Shown piece after piece: positions 22,235 to 29,999 of a stretch of 64,000 nt of DNA. The translations under genes were made by a program, and so were the position numbers. Positions within the stretch are counted from its first letter, which is position 1. Every line of letters begins with the position of its first letter. The notes below the pieces were generated by a model. That model was given only the letters and a program-made list of their open reading frames with translations. It was not told where the DNA came from and did not search any database. The stretch is from assembly GCA_050916095.1 (NCBI GenBank), contig CP050901.1, positions 1,054,001 to 1,118,000 on the forward strand. The letters run 5' to 3'. Source of the stretch: JANPCX01 sp050916095. Lineage in GTDB: Bacteria; Pseudomonadota; Gammaproteobacteria; Burkholderiales; Burkholderiaceae_C.

Positions 22235-23956
22235 TTACTCATTTGTGACCGAGATCACTTCTTCAAGTGTTGTGACACCGGCACGAACTTTGATTAAGCC
22301 CGATTCGCGAAGATCACGCACCCCCTCGGATTTGGCTTGTGCGGCGATGTCCATGGCCGTACCTTGAGTCAGAATGATGGTTTGAATCGCGTCGGTGATG
22401 GGCATCACCTGGTAGATGCCTACCCGCCCCTTGTAACCGTTGCTGCATGAGGAACAACCCACCGCGCGGTAGGGGCGCCAACTGCCATTGAGGTCTTCCT
22501 CGGTAAAGCCCGCTTTGACGAGTGCTTCTCTTGGGTAGTCGGCGGGAGCCTTGCAGTTTTCGCAGAGTTTGCGAGCCAAACGCTGCGCTGTGATGAGCAA
22601 TACGCTGGACGCGATATTGAACGGCTGCACCCCCATGTTCATGAGCCGCGTCAATGTCGTGGGCGCGTCGTTGGTGTGCAAAGTAGACAAGACCATGTGG
22701 CCGGTTGACGCCGCTTTCAGTGCGATGTCAGCAGTTTCTAAGTCTCGAATCTCGCCCACCATGATGATGTCAGGATCCTGGCGCAAGAATGATTTCAGCG
22801 CCACAGCGAAAGTCATTCCTGCACGGTCGTTCACGTTCACCTGGTTCACTCCAGGCAAGTTAATCTCGGCTGGATCCTCCACAGTTGCGATGTTCACACC
22901 CGGTTGATTGAGGATGTTCAAGCAGGTGTAGAGCGAAACGGTTTTTCCTGATCCGGTTGGCCCCGTCACCAAAATCATCCCGTAGGGCCGCTTGATGCAC
23001 TCCAGAAGGCGATCTTTCTCGATTTTTTCGTATCCCAGCGCATCAATGCCGACTTTGGCGCTCGATGGATCCAAGATACGAATCACGATCTTCTCGCCAA
23101 ACAGGGTCGGCAGGGTGCTCACCCGAAAGTCGATGGCTTTGTTTCCAAATTTCAGTTTCATGCGGCCGTCTTGGGGCACGCGCTTTTCTGAAATGTCCAA
23201 ACGCGATATCACCTTGATGCGTGAGGCGAGTTTGTCTTTGATGGCAATGGGCGGTTGCGTGATTTCACGCAGCTCACCGTCAACCCGAAAACGCACGCGG
23301 TAGTGGTACTCATAGGGCTCGAAGTGCAAGTCAGAGGCCCGCGCATTGATGGCGTCGGACAACATTTTCTGCAAGAAGCGCACGACGGGCGCATCCTCCA
23401 CATCGGTGGCTGCCTCGGCAATATCTTGGGCGGCGTTTTGTTCTTCGGTGACCTCGAAGTCGAAGTCCCCACTGGCTCCCATGGCGTCAATGGCTTCGTT
23501 GGCACTTGCCCCAGCAGCCTCCAGCATTTTGTTGAGCTTGTCTTGCTCAACAATGACCCACTCCGGAGCGAGTTGAGTTGCAAATTTGATTCGTTCTACG
23601 GCCTCTTGATCGGTTGGATCAGAACCGCCGATAAAAAGTCGGTTGCCCCGTTTTCCAAGAACAACGACATGGTACTGAATCGCGAGTTTGGCATCGATGA
23701 TGTCGCGAGGCAGACGGTGGACATCAACCGCGTTGAGGTCCAGGAGCGGCAAAGCCAGTGCTGAAGAAAGGGTATGCGCCAAGTCTGAGGACGAGACCAA
23801 CCCGTTCGCAATCAATGACGTCACAAACCGTGTTTTCTTCTCACGGGAAGACTTGACCAAGTCATCAGCAGATTTTGCACTCAGTTTTCCAGCGTTGACC
23901 AGGACGCGGGCAACCCCGGAGAGCGACGATTGTGTGGATTCAGCCAGCGCATCCAT
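22235..23956 (-). CDS. pilB: Type IV pilus assembly ATPase PilB
   Basis: The 573-residue extension motor has the N-terminal MshEN-type domain (GLVSSSDLAHTLSSALALPLLDLNAVDV). The ATPase core has Walker A GPTGSGKT (G332, K338), an Asp box (FLRQDPDIIMVGEIRDLETA), a His box (STGHMVLSTLHTNDAPTT) and the zinc-binding CENCKAP and CSSCSNGY. Length is standard. It probably starts the pilBCD-coaE-zapD-yacG run. A degraded region of about 860 bp lies upstream. Confidence 0.96.
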   Translation of the reverse strand: MDALAESTQSSLSGVARVLVNAGKLSAKSADDLVKSSREKKTRFVTSLIANGLVSSSDLAHTLSSALALPLLDLNAVDVHRLPRDIIDAKLAIQYHVVVLGKRGNRLFIGGSDPTDQEAVERIKFATQLAPEWVIVEQDKLNKMLEAAGASANEAIDAMGASGDFDFEVTEEQNAAQDIAEAATDVEDAPVVRFLQKMLSDAINARASDLHFEPYEYHYRVRFRVDGELREITQPPIAIKDKLASRIKVISRLDISEKRVPQDGRMKLKFGNKAIDFRVSTLPTLFGEKIVIRILDPSSAKVGIDALGYEKIEKDRLLECIKRPYGMILVTGPTGSGKTVSLYTCLNILNQPGVNIATVEDPAEINLPGVNQVNVNDRAGMTFAVALKSFLRQDPDIIMVGEIRDLETADIALKAASTGHMVLSTLHTNDAPTTLTRLMNMGVQPFNIASSVLLITAQRLARKLCENCKAPADYPREALVKAGFTEEDLNGSWRPYRAVGCSSCSNGYKGRVGIYQVMPITDAIQTIILTQGTAMDIAAQAKSEGVRDLRESGLIKVRAGVTTLEEVISVTNE

Positions 23957-24204
23957 AACTTAACCCCTCGCCGTTAAGGTAGGGCGCTCGAACCAAAAGC
24001 AAGAGCCTAACCAAGCGGCTAAGTGCCTAGCGCAAAAAACGAAAAATTGCATAAAACACAGACATGTGGAAGGTGAAGTTAAACCAATTGTTCATCATCT
24101 ACGATTGGCGTCCAGATGTAAACGGCAAAAACGCCGGGGCACTATGTTTTGGGCTCAACAAGGGGGTGAAAACCAAGGCAAATGCAGCGCAGTGGGGTTG
24201 AGGC

Positions 24205-24240
24205 ACCAAAAGTGTGGTCGGGGTGAGAGGATTCGAACCC
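24205..24240 (-). pseudogene. 3' fragment of tRNA-Pro
   Basis: On the minus strand the sequence GGTTCGAATCCTCTCACCCC continues GACCA. This reproduces the T-loop, 3' T-stem, 3' acceptor and CCA of bacterial tRNA-Pro (acceptor CGGGGTG). The matching 5' half is absent: upstream bases cannot form the acceptor or a normal anticodon arm. As I recall, a tRNA-Pro gene often sits between pilB and ispB in relatives. This is therefore either the attachment-site remnant of an integrative element or a tRNA gene broken by insertion. Confidence 0.6.
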
Positions 24241-24389
24241 CGGCCTCTACGCCCCGAATCTATTGATTCGGCCAAATGAAGTCTCCGGCCCCGTTCGGGC
24301 TGCACCAGTCGAAGCCTAGGTTGTACACGCCACCCTCCGAACGGTTCACGCTTCATCAGGCTGGATCAACAGTGTGGTGTTTCATCTGT

Positions 24390-24710
24390 GCGGGCAACAA
24401 CGAGAGCGCAGGTGAACGCAAGAGCGGGTGTGTTCGCAAGGGCAACGCCTGGGTCAGAAGCCTGCTGTGCGAGTCCGCTCAGGCCGCTCTTGAACGCGCT
24501 GCGCGCTCAAGGCCAAGCGCGGCTCGCTGGCCATCCACAAGAGGCGCAAGAAGTCGGTCGTGGCGTTGGCCCACAAGGTGCTGCGCACTGTCTACGCCAT
24601 GTTGGCCAACGGCACCCACTACCAGAATAAGGAGGTCGACTACGAGGCGCTGAATGTTCAGCGCAACGCCCCGCTCTGGATCAAAATGCTGCACAAGCAC
24701 GACTGCATCA
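24390..24710 (+). pseudogene. IS110-family transposase C-terminal relic (frameshifted)
   Basis: The first part reads GNNESAGERKSGCVRKGNAWVRSLLCESAQAAL, the conserved C-terminal block of IS110/IS116/IS902 transposases. After a one-base shift near 24490, another frame continues with KAKRGSLAIHKRRKKSVVALAHKVLRTVYAMLANG and YQNKEVDYEALNVQ. The N-terminal RuvC-like domain is missing and no IS ends were found. The relic lies next to the tRNA-Pro fragment, in the decayed 23957-24817 interval that otherwise shows no gene. Confidence 0.75.
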
Positions 24711-24817
24711 CCACCCCCGCTGCCGTCCGATTCACCCACATACCCACTGCTCTCGCACTGGCCGACTTCAGGGCAGGGGTGGTCACGTCCCGCGTGAGGT
24801 GTCTTCCAAATTGACGC

Positions 24818-25783
24818 TCACGTCGAACGCTCGGCTGCACCGGCGCAAAAATCAATCAGAAGGTCGCGTGCCGGCGAAGGCTGCAAAACATGCAAACAAG
24901 CTTGCGCTTCTGCAGCTTGAGCCCGCGCCGCAGCGCGGGTACCTTCAATGGCACCCGTGCGCCGTACGATGTCCACCACATCGGCCAAGCGAGCGACTTC
25001 ACCGTGTTCAATGGCATGGCGAATCAATGCTGTCTCGCTCGGCGACCCCTTGGACATGGCCAACAACAGGGGCAGTGTAGCTTTGCCTTCACGCAAGTCG
25101 TCGCCCACATTTTTCCCGAGCTGCTCCGTGGCGCCTTCATAGTCCAGCAGGTCGTCCACCAATTGGAAGGCGGTGCCCAAGCATCGACCGTAGTGGGCGC
25201 ATTCATCTTCGACAGCAAGGCTCGCTGCACCCAAGACTGCGCCCAGCCTGGCACTGGCTTCAAAAAGCTTGGCCGTTTTGAATCTAATAACCTGCAAATA
25301 ATCCTCAATGGCCAAGTCTGCGTCGTGCATATTCATCAATTGCATTACTTCACCTTCGGCAATCACGTTGGTGGCGTCCGCGAGTACGTCCAGCACCCGG
25401 AGGTTGTTCGCAGAAACCATCATCTGAAACGCCCGGGAGTACAAAAAATCGCCGACCAGTACGCTGGCCGCGTTGCCAAAATGAGCGTTGGCTGTGGGGC
25501 GCCCACGCCGCAGTGAAGACTCATCCACTACGTCGTCGTGCAGCAGGGTTGCTGTGTGTATGAACTCAACTGCGGCGGCCAACTCCCATCGTTCAGGGCC
25601 CTTGAAACCCAGTGCTTGGGAGAACAGCAGCACCAACATCGGGCGTAGGCGTTTGCCTCCTGCGCCGACGATGTAATGAGAAATTTGTTGGATCAGGGCG
25701 ACATCTGAATGTAAGCGTTGCTTTATAACGGCATCCACTTGGGCCATGTCGTCGGCCATGGTGGCGAGTTCGGAAACGTTCAC
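24818..25783 (-). CDS. ispB: Octaprenyl diphosphate synthase
   Basis: From a GTG at 25783 the product is 321 residues, close to the usual 323; an ATG at 25759 is an alternative. The polyprenyl synthase motifs are AGGKRLRPMLVLL, LLHDDVVDESSLRRGRPTAN (first Asp-rich motif) and FQLVDDLLDYEG (second). It makes the ubiquinone side chain. It is divergent from rplU, a conserved arrangement in proteobacteria. The coding sequence ends at 24818 beside the decayed IS110 region. Confidence 0.93.
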   Translation of the reverse strand: MNVSELATMADDMAQVDAVIKQRLHSDVALIQQISHYIVGAGGKRLRPMLVLLFSQALGFKGPERWELAAAVEFIHTATLLHDDVVDESSLRRGRPTANAHFGNAASVLVGDFLYSRAFQMMVSANNLRVLDVLADATNVIAEGEVMQLMNMHDADLAIEDYLQVIRFKTAKLFEASARLGAVLGAASLAVEDECAHYGRCLGTAFQLVDDLLDYEGATEQLGKNVGDDLREGKATLPLLLAMSKGSPSETALIRHAIEHGEVARLADVVDIVRRTGAIEGTRAAARAQAAEAQACLHVLQPSPARDLLIDFCAGAAERST

Positions 25784-25919
25784 GGGATCATTGTCACTGG
25801 TGAATGGGCGGGCACCGGCCGAGGGATGTCGGCGAGCATGCAAACTGGTTCAAATTATAGAAATGGTACTGCGGCATTGCGTTTAGACGCGGCTGTCGGT
25901 CAACTGGCTGGCGCTGTCC

Positions 25920-25948
25920 GCGCCAAATTTCGTTGATCATGCTATAAT
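25920..25948 (+). promoter_or_regulatory. Extended -10 promoter for rplU-rpmA
   Basis: TGCTATAAT at 25940-25948 contains a perfect -10 hexamer with the TGn extension. The -35 position at 17-bp spacing (25920-25925) is weak. The site is about 115 bp before rplU, in the gap between divergent ispB and rplU. Confidence 0.7.
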
Positions 25949-26009
25949 TCTAGGCTTCGCTCGATTTGATTGCTGATCAAAAATAGTCGGGTCGGCGCGA
26001 ATTTAGATG

Positions 26010-26040
26010 GCGCTGCAGTTTCTCATGGAGGCTGCGGCGC
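26010..26040 (+). promoter_or_regulatory. Hairpin in the rplU leader (possible L21 autoregulatory element)
   Basis: GCGCTGCAG (26010-26018) pairs with CTGCGGCGC (26032-26040) with one G·T pair around a 13-nt loop, ending 23 bp before the rplU start. L21 operon leaders in other proteobacteria carry conserved structure. I infer a similar role from position only. Confidence 0.4.
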
Positions 26041-26063
26041 TCGTTGTTCATTGAAAGGCTGAT

Positions 26064-26375
26064 ATGTACGCGCTCATCAAAACCGGTGGCAAACAATACA
26101 AAGTTGTCGCTGGCGAAAAAATTAAAGTAGAACAGATTGCTGCGGATGTTGGCCAAGAGATCACGATCGACCAAGTACTTGCCATCGGTGCGGGTGCGGA
26201 CCTGAAGATTGGGACTCCCTTGGTGACAGGTGCCAGTGTGAGGGCCACGGTGTTGGCCCACGGGCGGCACGACAAGGTGCGCATTTTCAAAATGCGTCGC
26301 CGTAAGCACTACCAAAAACGTCAAGGTCATCGTCAAAACTACACCGAGTTGCAAATCGGTGCGTTCAACGTTTGA
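26064..26375 (+). CDS. rplU: 50S ribosomal protein L21
   Basis: The 103-residue protein starts MYALIKTGGKQYKVVAGEKIKVEQ and ends with the basic segment KMRRRKHYQKRQGHRQNYTEL, matching L21 throughout. AAAGG lies before the ATG. It is first in the rplU-rpmA-obgE run, 32 bp before rpmA. Confidence 0.98.
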   Translation: MYALIKTGGKQYKVVAGEKIKVEQIAADVGQEITIDQVLAIGAGADLKIGTPLVTGASVRATVLAHGRHDKVRIFKMRRRKHYQKRQGHRQNYTELQIGAFNV

Positions 26376-26407
26376 CTCGCCGCCGTTAACCTAAGGAGTA
26401 ATTATCC

Positions 26408-26665
26408 ATGGCACAGAAAAAAGGCGGCGGTTCCACACGGAACGGCCGCGACTCTCAACCCAAGATGCTGGGTGTCAAGGCCTTCGGTGGTCAGGTCATT
26501 TCAGCTGGTTCCATCATTGTTCGTCAGCGAGGCACACGTTTCCACCCAGGTGTGAACGTTGGCATTGGCAAGGATCACACCTTGTTCGCCTTGGTCGATG
26601 GCGAAGTGAACTTTGCTGTGAAGGGCCCTTTGAATCGCAAGACGGTGAACGTCAAGTCAGCTTGA
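26408..26665 (+). CDS. rpmA: 50S ribosomal protein L27
   Basis: The 85-residue protein starts MAQKKGGGSTRNGRDSQPKMLGVKAFGGQ, the L27 N-terminal tail that reaches the peptidyl transferase centre. AAGGAG lies upstream of the ATG. A strong terminator follows directly. Confidence 0.98.
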   Translation: MAQKKGGGSTRNGRDSQPKMLGVKAFGGQVISAGSIIVRQRGTRFHPGVNVGIGKDHTLFALVDGEVNFAVKGPLNRKTVNVKSA

Positions 26666-26686
26666 GGTTTCGCTGCGGCTTGCCGA

Positions 26687-26720
26687 CACAAACCCCGGTT
26701 CGCCGGGGTTTGTGCTTTTT
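26687..26720 (+). terminator. Intrinsic terminator after rpmA
   Basis: CACAAACCCCGG and CCGGGGTTTGTG form a perfect 12-bp stem with a TTCG tetraloop, followed by CTTTTT. It is a textbook terminator separating the ribosomal pair from obgE. Confidence 0.95.
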
Positions 26721-26803
26721 GAGCTCCGCAATGCCATTGGCTCAGCGAGATGTCTGGGCTACCATGACCAGTCGGCGTTGCGCAAACAGGTGCGGGAGAA
26801 CCC

Positions 26804-26992
26804 ATGAACAAGAGTGGATTGATCTTGATCGCCGTGGGCGCGGTATTACTCGCTCACAACTTTGGTTGGTTCAGTTGGGGGTGGTTGCGGCAATGGTGGC
26901 CCTTGCTGCTGATCGCACTTGGACTGTGGTCCATATTGATGCACCGTCCCGGTGACAAATCCCCATCCGATGATTCCACCGACAAGTCTTGA
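26804..26992 (+). CDS. Small membrane protein (LiaI/LiaF-like transmembrane module)
   Basis: The 62-residue protein has two hydrophobic helices, LILIAVGAVLLAHNFGWF and WWPLLLIALGLWSILMH, and a charged Asp/Ser/Lys tail. The pattern matches the DUF5668/LiaI-LiaF-like transmembrane region often found as small stand-alone proteins. It lies 9 bp upstream of obgE and is probably cotranscribed. Function unknown. Confidence 0.75.
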   Translation: MNKSGLILIAVGAVLLAHNFGWFSWGWLRQWWPLLLIALGLWSILMHRPGDKSPSDDSTDKS

Positions 26993-27001
26993 AGTGACAC
27001 C

Positions 27002-28078
27002 ATGAAATTTGTTGACGAGGCCGTGATCGACATCATCGCTGGCGAGGGTGGCAGCGGTTGCATGAGTTTTCGGCGAGAAAAATTCCTGCCCTTTGGCGGC
27101 CCCAATGGTGGCGACGGAGGTCGCGGTGGCAGCGTTTACGCCGTTGGTGATCGCAATCTGAACACGTTGATTGATTACCGCTACGCGCGTCGGCATGAAG
27201 CACGCCGAGGTGAAAATGGTCGTGGTTCAGACCAGTTTGGTGCAGCCGCAGAAGACATCGTCTTGCGCATGCCCATGGGCACCATCATCAAGGACTTTGA
27301 AACGGATGAGGTGCTGGCTGAACTCTTGGTGCCTGACGAAAAAATCCTCTTACTCAAAGGCGGTGATGGGGGTTTTGGAAATCTGCACTTCAAAACCAGT
27401 ACCAACCGTGCGCCCAGGCAAAAAACACCTGGCTGGCCGGGTGAACAGCGCAAGGTCAAACTGGAGTTGCGTGTTTTGGCAGATGTGGGGCTGCTTGGCA
27501 TGCCCAATGCCGGCAAATCCACGTTCATCACCGCCATTTCGAATGCGCGCCCCAAAATTGCGGACTACCCCTTCACCACTTTGCATCCCAACTTGGGAGT
27601 CGTCCGCGTCGCGGCGGAGCAGAGTTTTGTGGTGGCCGACATCCCCGGCCTGATCGAGGGGGCTTCAGAGGGCGCTGGCTTGGGGCACTATTTTTTGCGT
27701 CATTTGCAGCGTACCCATTTGCTTTTGCATCTGGTCGATTTCGCGCCTTTTGACGACAACGTTGACCCAGTCAAACAAGTCAAAGTCATTGCGGCGGAGC
27801 TTAAGAAGTACGACGCTTCGCTCGCAGACAAGCCGCGCTGGATTGTTCTGAACAAGCTGGACATGGTTCCTGAAGAGGAGCGTGCTGCTCGCGTCAAAGA
27901 TTTCGTCAAGCGCCTGAAGTGGAAAGGGCCCATTTTTGAGATTTCGGCTTTGAACCGTGCGGGATGCGATGCCCTGGTTCGAGCGGTTTACGAGCATGTG
28001 GCCAAGCTCAAACAAGTGATTCCCGACGATCCCGATCCTCGGTTCACTGCGGCGAGCCCGGAGTCCGAGTCGCCATGA
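27002..28078 (+). CDS. obgE: Obg family GTPase
   Basis: The 358-residue protein has the glycine-rich Obg fold (MKFVDEAVIDIIAGEGGSGC, FGGPNGGDGGRGGSVY). The G domain has GMPNAGKST, the switch region YPFTTLHPNLGV, DIPGLIEGA and NKLD. It is an essential 50S-binding GTPase linked to ribosome assembly and growth control. It overlaps proB by 4 nt (ATGA at 28075-28078). Confidence 0.97.
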   Translation: MKFVDEAVIDIIAGEGGSGCMSFRREKFLPFGGPNGGDGGRGGSVYAVGDRNLNTLIDYRYARRHEARRGENGRGSDQFGAAAEDIVLRMPMGTIIKDFETDEVLAELLVPDEKILLLKGGDGGFGNLHFKTSTNRAPRQKTPGWPGEQRKVKLELRVLADVGLLGMPNAGKSTFITAISNARPKIADYPFTTLHPNLGVVRVAAEQSFVVADIPGLIEGASEGAGLGHYFLRHLQRTHLLLHLVDFAPFDDNVDPVKQVKVIAAELKKYDASLADKPRWIVLNKLDMVPEEERAARVKDFVKRLKWKGPIFEISALNRAGCDALVRAVYEHVAKLKQVIPDDPDPRFTAASPESESP

Positions 28079-29199
28079 ATGCCAGCGTCATGCAAACCGC
28101 CCGCCGCATTGTGGTGAAGGTGGGCTCTAGTCTGGTTACCAACGAAGGCCGCGGTGTGGACGAGCAGGCCATAGGCAATTGGTGCCGTCAAATTGCGCAC
28201 CTTGCCCGAGATGGCCGCGAGGTGTTGATGGTGTCCAGCGGTGCCATTGCCGAAGGCATGAAACGCCTTGGGTGGTCGCAGCGCCCCAAAGAAATCCATG
28301 AACTTCAAGCCGCCGCCGCAGTGGGGCAAATGGGTTTGGTGCAAATTTATGAAAGCAAACTCAAACAAGAGGGCATGGGCAGTGCGCAGATCCTGCTGAC
28401 CCATGCCGACTTGGCCGACCGCGAGCGCTACCTGAACGCACGTTCCACTTTGGTGACCTTGTTGGGTCTCAACGTGGTGCCCGTCATCAACGAGAACGAC
28501 ACCGTCGTCAACGACGAAATCAAGTTCGGTGACAACGACACATTGGGGGCGCTGGTGGCCAACTTGGTGGAGGCGGACGCACTCGTCATCTTGACCGATC
28601 AAAAAGGACTCTATTCGGCAGACCCCCGGCGCGACCCCAACGCGCGTTTCATTCACAACGCGCAAGCGGGTGACGCGGAACTAGAGCGCATGGCAGGCGG
28701 TGCGGGCAGCAGCATTGGGCGCGGCGGCATGCTTACGAAAATCCTGGCCGCCAAGCGTGCCGCGCAAAGCGGCGCGAGCACCGTGATCGCTTGGGGACGC
28801 GAGCCGGATGCTTTGATTCGTTTGTCTCAGGGCGAAGCCATTGGGACCTTGTTGCTGGCCACCACGGCGAAACTCACGGCACGCAAGCAGTGGATGGCCG
28901 ACCATTTGCAATTGCCCGGTGCGGTATTGATTGATGCCGGCGCCGTGATCAAACTTCAAGGCGAAGGCAAGAGCCTCTTGCCCATAGGCATGGTCGAGGT
29001 GCAAGGTGAGTTTCATCGTGGGGACGTGATTGCAGTGAAAGACGAACAAGGCCGAGAAATCGCGCGAGGCCTTGCGAACTATGCCAGCAGCCAAGCGCGT
29101 TTGATCGCACGCAAACCATCGACGGAGTTTGAGCGCCTATTGGGTTTTACCGGCGAGCCAGAAATGATTCACCGTGACAACCTGGTGCTCAGCGCTTAA
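28075..29199 (+). CDS. proB: Glutamate 5-kinase
   Basis: The ATG at 28075 overlaps the obgE stop and gives 374 residues; the longer open frame lies inside obgE. The amino-acid kinase domain has RRIVVKVGSSLV, VSSGAIAEGMKRLGW, NENDTVVNDEIKFGDNDTLGALVANLVEAD and GRGGMLTKI. A C-terminal PUA domain follows (GAVLIDAGAVIKLQGEGKSLLPIGM). It catalyses the first step of proline synthesis. Coupling to obgE is common in betaproteobacteria. Confidence 0.97.
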   Translation: MNASVMQTARRIVVKVGSSLVTNEGRGVDEQAIGNWCRQIAHLARDGREVLMVSSGAIAEGMKRLGWSQRPKEIHELQAAAAVGQMGLVQIYESKLKQEGMGSAQILLTHADLADRERYLNARSTLVTLLGLNVVPVINENDTVVNDEIKFGDNDTLGALVANLVEADALVILTDQKGLYSADPRRDPNARFIHNAQAGDAELERMAGGAGSSIGRGGMLTKILAAKRAAQSGASTVIAWGREPDALIRLSQGEAIGTLLLATTAKLTARKQWMADHLQLPGAVLIDAGAVIKLQGEGKSLLPIGMVEVQGEFHRGDVIAVKDEQGREIARGLANYASSQARLIARKPSTEFERLLGFTGEPEMIHRDNLVLSA

Positions 29200-29228
29200 T
29201 AAGTTATCTGACCGCGTACCTCAGGTGT

Positions 29229-29831
29229 TCAGCGGTCGCCTTCGTCCTTGGGCGCGGGAGGATTTTCCAAGCTCTTGAATGACTGTGGCGCTTGCGCTAA
29301 ATCGTCCTCGTGCGAATGGGAAATGGTCCCGCCGCGCAGGTAACGGTTGTGCACACCCGTTCGAGGAATGTGGCGGGCCAACTCCGTCAGTGCCATTTGG
29401 TAAACATCGCGCTTGAACTCGATCACGGCTTCCAGTGGAACCCAGTAGTCGTTCCAACGCCAGGCGTCGAACTCGGGATGGTCACTGGCGCGCAAATTGA
29501 CGTCTGTATCGCGCCCGGTGAGTTGCAACAAGAACCAAATTTGTTTCTGGCCTTTGTAGTGCCCACGGGCGTCGCGGCGAATGAAATGATCCGGCACTTC
29601 ATACCGCAGCCAGTCGCGGGTGCGTGCCAAGATGCGTACATGGTAGGAAACGAGCCCCACTTCTTCGTGGAGCTCACGGAACATCGCCTGCTCGGGCGTC
29701 TCGCCATACTTGATGCCCCCTTGCGGGAACTGCCAAGAATGTGTCCTGATGCGCTTGCCCCAGAAAACCTGGTTGCGCGGATTGAGCAGGATGATGCCGA
29801 CGTTGGGCCTGAACCCATCACGGTCGAGCAT
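29229..29831 (-). CDS. rppH: RNA pyrophosphohydrolase
   Basis: The ATG at 29831 (MLDRDGFRPNVGIILLN) gives 200 residues and matches the family; ten upstream codons are unlikely. The Nudix box is GIKYGETPEQAMFRELHEEVGL with all catalytic glutamates. RppH removes pyrophosphate from mRNA 5' ends to start decay. A low-complexity Pro/Asp-rich tail (FKSLENPPAPKDEGDR) follows the catalytic domain. It is convergent with proB and divergent from proS. Confidence 0.95.
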   Translation of the reverse strand: MLDRDGFRPNVGIILLNPRNQVFWGKRIRTHSWQFPQGGIKYGETPEQAMFRELHEEVGLVSYHVRILARTRDWLRYEVPDHFIRRDARGHYKGQKQIWFLLQLTGRDTDVNLRASDHPEFDAWRWNDYWVPLEAVIEFKRDVYQMALTELARHIPRTGVHNRYLRGGTISHSHEDDLAQAPQSFKSLENPPAPKDEGDR

Positions 29832-29999
29832 AATCAACCCCAAATTTTTAGTTAAAAACATTATTGCACCGGCATGACAGGAATCAAGCCTGTCGCGGGT
29901 TTACCTGAGCAATCTGTGCGCCCGCGTTGCGTCGCCTAGCTCCTGCCGAGCCGTGTGCCCACCTTCCCTTCGAACCATTCAACAGCAAGCAGCCCGCCC

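Noticed and set aside
24205..24330. Possible tmRNA or complete tRNA on the minus strand
   Set aside because: No tag reading frame or G-G-U start signature of tmRNA is present. Only the 3' 24 nt match tRNA-Pro, and no anticodon arm or 5' acceptor strand can be formed.
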